DNA of 14,394 nucleotides from an uncultured Prevotellaceae bacterium (GTDB lineage Bacteria > Bacteroidota > Bacteroidia > Bacteroidales > Bacteroidaceae): positions 1 through 14,394 of the forward strand of contig CAMOSA010000045.1 of assembly GCA_946624335.1 (NCBI GenBank), read 5' to 3'. This document shows, piece by piece, positions 1 through 6,132 of this stretch. A program made the translations under genes and the position numbers. Below the pieces are notes generated by a model, which was not told the DNA's origin, made no database searches, and saw only the letters and a program-made list of their open reading frames with translations. Position 1 is the stretch's first letter. Each line of letters begins with the position of its first letter.

Positions 1-185
1 ACCGCATCGCTATCCAACTCGAGCACAACCAGCAGACTGATCGCGCCGTAGAAACCTTCGGCGATTATATCAGTTCGCAGGTGCTGGCCGACAGCATCAA
101 GGTTGTCGAGGCTGTTGAGGCTGACACAGAACTTGACTTCGAAGATTTCAAGCTGAAAGTCAGCATACGGAAGACGGCCCTCTGA
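1..185 (+). CDS. ileS: Isoleucyl-tRNA synthetase, C-terminal end (partial)
   Basis: This is the 3' end of a gene that starts left of the window; the reading frame runs in codons from base 3 to a TGA at 183-185. The last 60 residues are a mixed helix-strand tail ending in FEDFKLKVSIRKTAL. Ends of this kind close bacteroidetal class I isoleucyl-tRNA synthetases, which charge tRNA-Ile in the cytoplasm. No catalytic motif (HIGH, KMSKS) lies inside the window, so the call rests on the tail and on the neighbours: ileS followed by a DksA/TraR gene and lspA is an order I recall from Bacteroidales. Another valine- or leucine-type synthetase cannot be excluded from 60 residues alone. Confidence 0.8.
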   Translation, partial: RIAIQLEHNQQTDRAVETFGDYISSQVLADSIKVVEAVEADTELDFEDFKLKVSIRKTAL

Positions 186-281
186 GTATTCAGCATTCAA
201 CATCGGTTAGATGCGGGCATATAAGGCATACCTTATTATATAACGCAAACAAAAAATGTTTATCATCAATACTCCTGAACG

Positions 282-668
282 ATGGAAGAAAAAACACGCT
301 ACAGTGACGAGGAACTCGAGGAGTTTCGCGTCCTAATTAACGAGAAATTGGCCATTGCACAGAGCGATTATGAGAAGACAATGGACCGTATTATGGGACG
401 CGACTCCAATGAGGTAGACGACACCGCGCCTACCTATCACGCTCTCGAAGAGGGCAGCGAAACGCAGTCCAAGGAACAACTGATGTCGATGGCTCAGCGC
501 CAGCAGAAGTTCATCACAGGCCTCAAGGCCGCGCTCGTTCGCATCGACAATAAGACCTATGGCATCTGCCGTGAGACAGGTAAGTTGATACCTAAGGAAC
601 GGTTGCGTGCCGTGCCCCATGCTACTCTCAGCATAGAAGTGAAGAATGACCGTAAACGCACTCACTAA
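282..668 (+). CDS. DksA/TraR-family transcription regulator lacking zinc-finger cysteines
   Basis: This 128-residue protein belongs to the DksA/TraR group, which enters the secondary channel of RNA polymerase and tunes promoter opening, often together with ppGpp. The N-terminal part (about 5-88) is a predicted helical hairpin whose tip carries E44-x-x-D47-x-A49, close to the DxxDxA tip motif of DksA. The C-terminal region has the fold signature YGICRETGKLIPKERL (93-108), but only one cysteine (C96) where DksA has four. Loss of the zinc ligands with retention of the surrounding motif is known in Bacteroidetes members. ileS ends 96 bases upstream. The gene overlaps lspA by 23 bases, so the two are probably co-transcribed and translationally coupled. 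Family assignment is secure; the exact role in this organism is inferred. Confidence 0.9.
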   Translation: MEEKTRYSDEELEEFRVLINEKLAIAQSDYEKTMDRIMGRDSNEVDDTAPTYHALEEGSETQSKEQLMSMAQRQQKFITGLKAALVRIDNKTYGICRETGKLIPKERLRAVPHATLSIEVKNDRKRTH

Positions 669-1338
669 AGTCCGCTGGCAGCGCCTCACGGTGGCGCTCA
701 TCTTTATTGGTTTCATCCTTGTCGACCAGCTCCTGAAGATCTGGGTTAAGACCCATATGGCCATCGGCGAGAGTATCGAGATTACCTCGTGGTTCCGCCT
801 AACCTTTGTCGAGAACAACGGCATGGCTTTCGGTATGGAACTCTTCGACAAGTACCTCCTGACAGGCTTTCGTATCGTGGCGACAGTGGGCTTGGCCTAC
901 TACATCCATCGCATGATCCGTCGTGGCGTCAGCTGGGGCTACCTTCTTTGTCTGGCTTTCATCATGACAGGCGCAGCAGGCAACATCATCGACTGTGTCT
1001 TCTATGGCCTCGTCTTTGATGCTCCCAGCTGGCCGCAGGTTGCCCATTTCGTGCCGTTTGGCGAGGGCTATTCCACATGGTTCCGCGGGCGTGTCGTTGA
1101 TATGTTCTCTTTCCCTTTGGCCGAGTGGACGTGGCCGTCGTGGCTACCCTTCATCGGAGGCCAGCGCTACCTCTTCTTTTCCTATATCTTCAACATCGCT
1201 GATGCCTGCATCTCATGTGGTGTCGTTGCCCTGTTGCTCTTCTGTCGCCAAACGCTGAGCCTCGAACTCTCTGAGGACGAGGCGGCCGACGTCAAGGCTG
1301 CAGAAACAGAGGCTCAGGCCACCGAGGCTGAAGGCTGA
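646..1338 (+). CDS. lspA: Lipoprotein signal peptidase (signal peptidase II)
   Basis: LspA is the inner-membrane aspartyl protease that removes the signal peptide from lipid-modified prolipoproteins. Four hydrophobic segments are visible, the first at residues 14-30 (ending LVDQLLK, a family hallmark). Conserved blocks are VENNGMAFGM (55-64), GAAGNIID (109-116), VVDMF (150-154) and FNIAD (182-186); by family knowledge D152 and D186 form the catalytic dyad. At 230 residues it is longer than the usual 160-170. The extra length is a 25-30 residue insertion between the GN-D and VVD blocks and an acidic Ala/Glu-rich C-terminal tail, a pattern I recall from bacteroidetal LspA. The arginine that normally follows the GNxxD block is C117 here. 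The ATG at 646 lies inside the upstream gene; no later start would keep the first membrane segment. Confidence 0.95.
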   Translation: MTVNALTKVRWQRLTVALIFIGFILVDQLLKIWVKTHMAIGESIEITSWFRLTFVENNGMAFGMELFDKYLLTGFRIVATVGLAYYIHRMIRRGVSWGYLLCLAFIMTGAAGNIIDCVFYGLVFDAPSWPQVAHFVPFGEGYSTWFRGRVVDMFSFPLAEWTWPSWLPFIGGQRYLFFSYIFNIADACISCGVVALLLFCRQTLSLELSEDEAADVKAAETEAQATEAEG

Positions 1339-1390
1339 TTGCCCAATCTTCGTTAACCCTCTTACGCTCATACTCGCTCTCTACTCGCTT

Positions 1391-2434
1391 ATGTGCATAT
1401 CGACCCTCACCCGTGTTACCCGTCAATTGCTTGCCTTTGTCATAGCCCTCAGTTGCGTAGCAGCTTTTGACAGCTGCCGTCCGCAGCTGCCAAAGCATGT
1501 CATCGGCGAAGGCAAGATGGAGCGCATCCTCTACGATTATCACATGGCGCAGAGCATTGCTGATAACACACCGCCTGACAGCGGCACCATGGAGACCTAT
1601 CGCTACGAGCTGCAGCAGGCCGTCTTCCGCAAACACGGCATCACGGCAGAGGAGTTTGAGCAGTCGATGAACTTCTATTGCAGCGATCTCCAGCGGCTCC
1701 ACAAGATTTACCGCAATCTGGAACGTCGTTTCGAGCGTGAGGCGACAGCCTTTGGTCAGACCAATGTGCGTGACGTATTTGCCAACCTCAATGCAGACGG
1801 CGACACAGCCAACGTATGGGGTGGGCATCCACTCATCATCGTGCGTTCTGATATACGAGAGAATGTGCAGACGTGGCAGCAGCAGTGTGACTCCACATGG
1901 CAGGCAGGCGACGAGATTATGTGGCGCTTCCGTCCTTTGAATCTCTCGCAGCGCAGCATGAGGACTATCGTTGCTGACCTTGTGGTCTATTACACCAACG
2001 ACTCTGTGCGCAGCACGTTCCGGCAGGTCATGTCGAATGGCGAAATCGATGTGCGCGTGGCCAATCCTGAGGGGTGGACGCCGGCTGCTGTGGCTGGACA
2101 CCTCTATATGCCTTCCACGACAGAGCCCATGGATCTCACCACCGTTGCCGTTACGGAGATCATGCTGGTACGCTTCCATAAGGCCATCGCCCATCTCGCA
2201 GTCGCTGACAGCCTGACGGCCGATAGTGTGGCGGTTGACAGTCTTGCCGCTGACAGCGTCATGGTCGGACCTCAACTTGAGCCGGATGACCGGCGTCTCT
2301 CACCCGATGAGTTCCGCCGCCAGCAGCCCGTCGACCAGAAAATCGACATCGTGAAGGAGAAACCCTATACAAAGCCCTCTCGCCAGCAGGGACGTCGGCG
2401 ACTGCAGCAGCCTCATCTCCTGCAACGACGCTGA
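1391..2434 (+). CDS. DUF4296-type lipoprotein of unknown function
   Basis: The 347-residue protein begins with a basic stretch, a hydrophobic core (13-26) and a cysteine at C29 in the context FDSC. This reads as a relaxed bacteroidetal lipobox, so the protein is probably a lipoprotein matured by the LspA encoded 52 bases upstream. Residues about 33-115 (PKHVIGEGKMERILYDYHMAQ, then a helical region with KHGITAEEFEQSMNFY) match what I recall of DUF4296, a Bacteroidales domain without known function. The middle part is a predicted beta-rich domain without recognised motifs. Residues about 275-295 are a degenerate Ala-Asp-Ser repeat (ADSLTADSVAVDSLAADSV), likely a flexible linker, and the end is rich in Arg, Lys and Gln. 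The domain name comes from memory of the pattern, not from a search. Position after lspA suggests an envelope role, which is inference. Confidence 0.75.
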   Translation: MCISTLTRVTRQLLAFVIALSCVAAFDSCRPQLPKHVIGEGKMERILYDYHMAQSIADNTPPDSGTMETYRYELQQAVFRKHGITAEEFEQSMNFYCSDLQRLHKIYRNLERRFEREATAFGQTNVRDVFANLNADGDTANVWGGHPLIIVRSDIRENVQTWQQQCDSTWQAGDEIMWRFRPLNLSQRSMRTIVADLVVYYTNDSVRSTFRQVMSNGEIDVRVANPEGWTPAAVAGHLYMPSTTEPMDLTTVAVTEIMLVRFHKAIAHLAVADSLTADSVAVDSLAADSVMVGPQLEPDDRRLSPDEFRRQQPVDQKIDIVKEKPYTKPSRQQGRRRLQQPHLLQRR

Positions 2435-2447
2435 CCTTCTCTTTCCC

Positions 2448-2651
2448 ATGAGCCATACCTCTTATTATAAGAAGCGCGCATACCATTCGCTATGCCTCGC
2501 TGATGGCACGCTGGTCAACGGCCCTGTCGTCTGTTGCTTCGATGCCGACGGCACCTTGGCAGAATGGCACCTTTTACTCGGCGAAGAGGCCTTCACTGAA
2601 TGGGTGGGAGGCTGTCTTGACGTTAAAAATATGATAAAAAATGCCTCTTGA
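2448..2651 (+). CDS. Short ORF after the DUF4296-type gene, possibly a conserved small protein
   Basis: A 67-residue reading frame starts 13 bases after the preceding stop and ends 21 bases before the galE promoter, filling the gap as the last gene of the ileS-side cluster. Residues 10-57 read like a small all-beta unit: basic and tyrosine-rich start, then LADGTLVNGPVVCCFDADGTLAEWHLLLGEEAFTEWVGG. I recall short Bacteroidales proteins with a similar dG...v..f..dG.l....pl..E...teWlGG pattern downstream of DUF4296 genes, but cannot verify this here. The last ten residues after the GG are AT-rich and look like run-on into intergenic sequence. No function is proposed. It could also be a chance ORF. 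Confidence 0.5.
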   Translation: MSHTSYYKKRAYHSLCLADGTLVNGPVVCCFDADGTLAEWHLLLGEEAFTEWVGGCLDVKNMIKNAS

Positions 2652-2672
2652 CACAATTTTTCGCGTAAAAAG

Positions 2673-2703
2673 TTTGTCGTTTAAGATAAAAGCACTACTT
2701 TTG
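2673..2703 (+). promoter_or_regulatory. Bacteroidetes-type promoter of galE
   Basis: TTTG at 2673-2676 and TACTTTTG at 2696-2703 are separated by 19 bases and match the Bacteroidetes primary-sigma consensus (TTTG, about 19-21 bases, TAnnTTTG). Transcription would begin near 2710, giving a leader of about 50 bases before the galE ATG. The presence of a full promoter indicates that galE is not dependent on read-through from the lspA cluster. Confidence 0.85.
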
Positions 2704-2759
2704 CTACCGCTAAGAGTGAAAATAACCCATTTGGGGCACTAATAATACAACAAATCGGT

Positions 2760-3794
2760 ATGAAACAGACAATCCTTGTAACTGGCGGAACAGGCTTCAT
2801 AGGTTCCCATACGACAGTCGAACTGCAAAACGCAGGCTATGATGTTGTCATTGTGGACAACCTTTCCAATTCACGTGAGGATGTCATCGACGGCATCGAG
2901 AAAATTACTGGAATACGTCCCGCTTTTGAGAAAGTCGACCTTCGTGACTTTGATGCCACCGAAGCTGTCTTCAAGAAATATCCGCAGATCAGTGGTATCA
3001 TACACTTTGCCGCCAGCAAGGCCGTCGGTGAGAGCGTAGAGAAGCCGCTGCTCTACTACCGTAACAATATTGTCTCTCTCATCAACCTCCTGGAGCTCAT
3101 GCCTAAGTACGATGTCAAGGGCATTATCTTCTCCAGCAGTTGCACCGTCTATGGTCAGCCGGACCAGCTGCCCGCCACCGAGGAAACACCCATCAAGAAG
3201 GCCGAGAGCCCCTATGGCAATACCAAGCAGATCAACGAGGAAATCATACAGGACACTGTGGCCAGTGGCTCGCCCATCAAGGCTATCCTCCTGCGTTATT
3301 TCAACCCCATCGGCTCTCATCCCAGCGCCCTCATCGGCGAGATGCCCAATGGCGTTCCTCAGAACCTCATCCCCTATCTCACGCAGACGGCGATTGGCAT
3401 CCGTGAGAAGCTCAGCGTCTTCGGCGATGACTATGACACACCCGACGGCAGCTGCATACGTGACTACATCTATGTCGTTGACCTGGCCAAGGCTCACGTC
3501 TGTGCTATGACACGTATCATGGAAGACAAGACCGAGGAGCCCGTTGAGGTCTATAATATCGGCACTGGCAAGGGCACCAGCGTGCTCGAACTCATCCATG
3601 GCTTCGAGAAAGCTACCGGCGTCAAGCTCAACTATCAGATCGTTGGTCGTCGCGCAGGTGATATCGAGAAGGTGTGGGGCAATGTCGACAAAGCCAATCG
3701 CGTACTCGGATGGAAGGCCGACACACCGCTCGAAGAGGTACTTGCCAGCGCATGGAAATGGCAGCTGGCACTCCGTGAGCGTGGTATTATGTAA
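2760..3794 (+). CDS. galE: UDP-glucose 4-epimerase
   Basis: GalE interconverts UDP-glucose and UDP-galactose in the cytoplasm (Leloir pathway), feeding galactose catabolism and supplying UDP-sugars for surface polysaccharide. The 344-residue length is normal. The NAD-binding motif GGTGFIGSH is at 9-17, the catalytic serine block SSSCTVYG gives S127, and the YxxxK pair is Y152 and K156 (YGNTK). The 25-residue spacing between S127 and Y152 equals that of the E. coli enzyme. Later family motifs include RYFNPIGSHPS (179-189) and RDYIYVVDLAKAH (234-246). The ATG at 2760 is the only start ahead of the nucleotide-binding motif. It has its own promoter and stands alone; the next gene starts 537 bases downstream. 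Confidence 0.97.
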   Translation: MKQTILVTGGTGFIGSHTTVELQNAGYDVVIVDNLSNSREDVIDGIEKITGIRPAFEKVDLRDFDATEAVFKKYPQISGIIHFAASKAVGESVEKPLLYYRNNIVSLINLLELMPKYDVKGIIFSSSCTVYGQPDQLPATEETPIKKAESPYGNTKQINEEIIQDTVASGSPIKAILLRYFNPIGSHPSALIGEMPNGVPQNLIPYLTQTAIGIREKLSVFGDDYDTPDGSCIRDYIYVVDLAKAHVCAMTRIMEDKTEEPVEVYNIGTGKGTSVLELIHGFEKATGVKLNYQIVGRRAGDIEKVWGNVDKANRVLGWKADTPLEEVLASAWKWQLALRERGIM

Positions 3795-4110
3795 GAAGGA
3801 AATACGCAACGCTAGAACGTGTAGACAGACATACGTCTGATCGTCAACGTTTCCAGGCGTTTCATTAACGTCAGTCATTTAGTATACGTCATTAATTTCA
3901 TTAACATCAGTCATTTCATTTTCATCATTCTCTGATTTTTGTGGTTCTTCCCACTATGCATTAGGGTAGTCGTTATCGTCGGTAAGAACAACGCGTGATG
4001 CATCCACTCACCCATACGGCTTCGACAGGGGGCCTATCCTCCCCAATATCCATTGCCCCCATACCTGTTTGAAATGCATAATGTCGTGTTTTATTTTGTG
4101 TTTGTGTTGT
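3795..4110. other. Gene-free stretch after galE with small repeats and hairpins
   Basis: No convincing coding sequence is present between galE and the terminator at 4111. The stretch holds a small hairpin (CAGAC at 3826-3830 with GTCTG at 3835-3839, flanked by AACGT/ACGTT), a 21-base direct repeat around 3860-3916, GGGGGC at 4028-4033 matching GCCCCC at 4055-4060, and TATGCAT at 3955-3961 matching ATGCATA at 4074-4080. It may be a long 3' untranslated region of galE, or it may contain a small RNA that ends at the 4111 hairpin. No clear promoter for such an RNA is visible. Confidence 0.6.
3860..3916. repeat. Pair of 21-base direct repeats
   Basis: The copies at 3860-3880 and 3896-3916 read TTTCATTAAC, then one variable base (G in the first, A in the second), then TCAGTCATTT. 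They lie 36 bases apart, and further CATT-containing pieces (ACGTCATT at 3886-3893 and CATTTTCATCATT at 3917-3929) surround them. The block is AT-rich and non-coding. It could be a duplicated regulator site or simple local duplication; nothing in the sequence decides between these. Confidence 0.8.
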
Positions 4111-4150
4111 GCAGCCCTTTGACGTGAGTCAAGGGGCTGCTTCCGTTTCC
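4111..4150 (+). terminator. Strong intrinsic terminator hairpin
   Basis: GCAGCCCTTTGAC (4111-4123) pairs with GTCAAGGGGCTGC (4128-4140) over 13 base pairs with one G-U pair and a GTGA loop; TTCCGTTTCC follows. On the minus strand the flank is A-rich, so it works for plus-strand transcription. It would end the galE transcript, 317 bases after the stop codon, or a small RNA lying between. Confidence 0.8.
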
Positions 4151-4275
4151 CTTCCCTTTGTCCAACCCTTTTTGGAGATGTCACGATACCTTGTTTTATT
4201 CCTTGCTGCATCATTGATCTGCCCGTCCCGATCAGTACATTCCACGTCTTTTCGTTATTTTCTGGACCATTTCTT

Positions 4276-4305
4276 TTTGTTCAAATAGATTATTTCGTAC
4301 TTTTG
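4276..4305 (+). promoter_or_regulatory. Bacteroidetes-type promoter of the GH26 gene
   Basis: TTTG at 4276-4279 and TACTTTTG at 4298-4305 are 18 bases apart, close to consensus. Transcription would start near 4312, leaving a leader of only about 20 bases before the ATG at 4332. No operator or catabolite-type site could be recognised beside it. Confidence 0.75.
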
Positions 4306-4331
4306 TGGCGTAAAACAGCGAAACAATAGTG

Positions 4332-5879
4332 ATGAAAAAGCAGATATTATTCCTTATGTTGTCTTTTCTGCCGGCATGGATGTGGGCAGAGAAGCTGGAG
4401 GCTGAGCATGCAACGTATTCAGCATGTCGCCTCATTAGCAATGCCGGATATTCGGGTGGCAAGGCCCTGGAGGTCACTGAGAGCAATGCGCGCATCAGCT
4501 TCAGCTTCGAGGCCCCTCGGCGAGGCAAGTATACGATTCGCGTAGCGCACGATGCGCTCTATGGTGACAAGGTCGGGAATATCACCGTAGGGGGTAACAC
4601 CACCTCGTTCAAGATGTCAGGTAAGGCTGAAACGACAGTGGGCACGTTCATCATGCTCGAAGGGCAGAACACCATCGTCATCACACCTAACTGGACTTGG
4701 TTTCGCATTGATTACATCGTGCTGGAGCTGGTGGATGACGAGTTGGCTTTCGACATCAGCCCGGATCCGGTGGACGAGGAGGCCACTCTTAGTGCCCGTG
4801 AGTTGTATGCTTTTCTCCATGACAACTTCGGCAAGAAGACCATCTCGGGCATCATGACGGGCGATATGGCCTCTGCCAACGGCAATGTTACGCAACACGC
4901 CGATATGCAGGCTGTCTACGAAGCCTCAGGTCGTTACCCCGCCCTCGTGGGCTTCGACTTCATGAATGCCACGGGACGCGACGAGGCCAACGACTGGTGC
5001 CGATCTTACACTCGCGCGGTCATTCTGCTGGCCAAGGACACCTGGCGACGTGGCGGTATCCCAGCTTTCACCTGGCACTGGCGTGACCCGAGCCGACAGA
5101 CAGGTGAGTTTTATACAGACAACTCAAAGGCTCGCATAACAAATGCCCTGAACACCGACGGTAGTTGGAAGACATCGTCCACGCTGTACAAGTACATCCT
5201 TCGCGATATCCGCACCATCGGTAACCTCCTGCTGGAGCTACAACGAGCCGACGTCGCCTGCATCTTTCGCCCTCTGCATGAGGCCAGCGGAGGCTGGTTC
5301 TGGTGGGGCTGTGAGGGGGCGGAGCCCTGCGTGAAACTCTTCCGGCTTGTCGTCGACGAGCTGACCAAGATGGGAGTACACAACGTGATATGGGTGTGGA
5401 ATGCAGGCGACAATGATGTTGAATGGAACCCCGGTGATGACTATTATGACGTCGTCTCGGCCGACATCTACAACCCCGATTTCGACTATTCGAGCAGCTA
5501 CGTCTCTTTCGACAACCTGAAGGTGCTCACTCGCGGCAAGAAAATCATCGCGTTGTCGGAGAACGGCCCTCTGCCCGACATCAACAAGGAATTCGATGAG
5601 GATGCCGTGTGGTCATGGTGGATGCCATGGTATCAGACGTGGAATGGCAAGTTCGTCGACAAGACGAGCAACGAAGAGTGGCAGAAGTGTATGGGCGACG
5701 AGCGTGTCGTGACGCTCGAAGACCGTGTCGAGGGTTGGCAGTGGGCAACGTCGATATCCTCGACCTTGACTGCAGAAGCCGCCTCAACCGTCTACTACGA
5801 TCTGCAGGGCCGTCGCCTGGCGTCACCTCCGCGTAGGGGAGTCTTTATCACGGGCAACAGAAAATGGCGCACACGCTAA
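4332..5879 (+). CDS. Secreted glycoside hydrolase family 26 enzyme, probable beta-mannanase, with N-terminal CBM
   Basis: The 515-residue protein has a signal peptide (1-19, ending AWMWA). Residues about 20-135 form a beta-sandwich of the CBM6/CBM35 kind: EAEHATY at the start, GYSGGKAL, WFRIDYIVLE at the end. The GH26 catalytic domain runs from about 152 to 470. Its acid/base is E317 in FRPLHEASGGWFWWG and its nucleophile is E410 in ALSENG. GH26 enzymes mainly cleave beta-1,4-mannan; the tryptophan-rich WFWWG favours mannanase, but xylanase or glucanase activity is possible. The last 30 residues (VYYDLQGRRL, then RRGVFITGNRK) resemble a bacteroidetal type IX secretion sorting tail, suggesting export to the surface or outside. 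A GTG directly upstream at 4329 is in frame, but the ATG at 4332 gives the normal MKK signal-peptide start. It has its own promoter and no SusC/SusD or other sugar genes nearby. Confidence 0.9.
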   Translation: MKKQILFLMLSFLPAWMWAEKLEAEHATYSACRLISNAGYSGGKALEVTESNARISFSFEAPRRGKYTIRVAHDALYGDKVGNITVGGNTTSFKMSGKAETTVGTFIMLEGQNTIVITPNWTWFRIDYIVLELVDDELAFDISPDPVDEEATLSARELYAFLHDNFGKKTISGIMTGDMASANGNVTQHADMQAVYEASGRYPALVGFDFMNATGRDEANDWCRSYTRAVILLAKDTWRRGGIPAFTWHWRDPSRQTGEFYTDNSKARITNALNTDGSWKTSSTLYKYILRDIRTIGNLLLELQRADVACIFRPLHEASGGWFWWGCEGAEPCVKLFRLVVDELTKMGVHNVIWVWNAGDNDVEWNPGDDYYDVVSADIYNPDFDYSSSYVSFDNLKVLTRGKKIIALSENGPLPDINKEFDEDAVWSWWMPWYQTWNGKFVDKTSNEEWQKCMGDERVVTLEDRVEGWQWATSISSTLTAEAASTVYYDLQGRRLASPPRRGVFITGNRKWRTR

Positions 5880-5928
5880 CGCTTTTGCTTAGCCCCCGTC
5901 GTGCATTAACGTCTTTTCACGCTTATTA

Positions 5929-5960
5929 TTTGCTCACGTCTGAGAAAAGCATTATTTTTG
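5929..5960 (+). promoter_or_regulatory. Bacteroidetes-type promoter of gyrA
   Basis: TTTG at 5929-5932 and TATTTTTG at 5953-5960 are separated by 20 bases, a full match to the phylum consensus. Transcription would begin near 5967, so the gyrA leader is about 165 bases long. That leader contains a short hairpin (CCGTCA 6004-6009 with TGACGG 6019-6024). Confidence 0.8.
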
Positions 5961-6132
5961 TGCGCTTTTAAGAGCGTATAGGATTCACTTTGCCGAAAAA
6001 TGCCCGTCATTTGCCCTCTGACGGCCTTTCGGGATAATGGTGCAAGGAAAAACATTGACATAACACCTTCCTTAAGTATTAAGCAATAAATACAAAATCT
6101 TAAATAAACTACGGCTCAGGCCGTGATAAAGA

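Noticed and set aside
221..236. Hairpin ATAAGG/CCTTAT between ileS and the DksA gene as a terminator
   Set aside because: Only six AT-rich pairs and no T-tract; too weak to call.
2871..3878. 335-codon minus-strand frame opposite galE
   Set aside because: It mirrors galE codons, shows no motif or signal, and lacks a promoter; galE is certain on the plus strand.
4068..4098. Promoter TTTG, 20 bases, TATTTTG just before the terminator hairpin
   Set aside because: The -7 element is one base short of TAnnTTTG, and transcription from it would run straight into the hairpin at 4111.
4329..4331. GTG start for the GH26 gene
   Set aside because: The ATG that follows directly gives a standard MKK signal-peptide start, and ATG is preferred; the difference is one residue.
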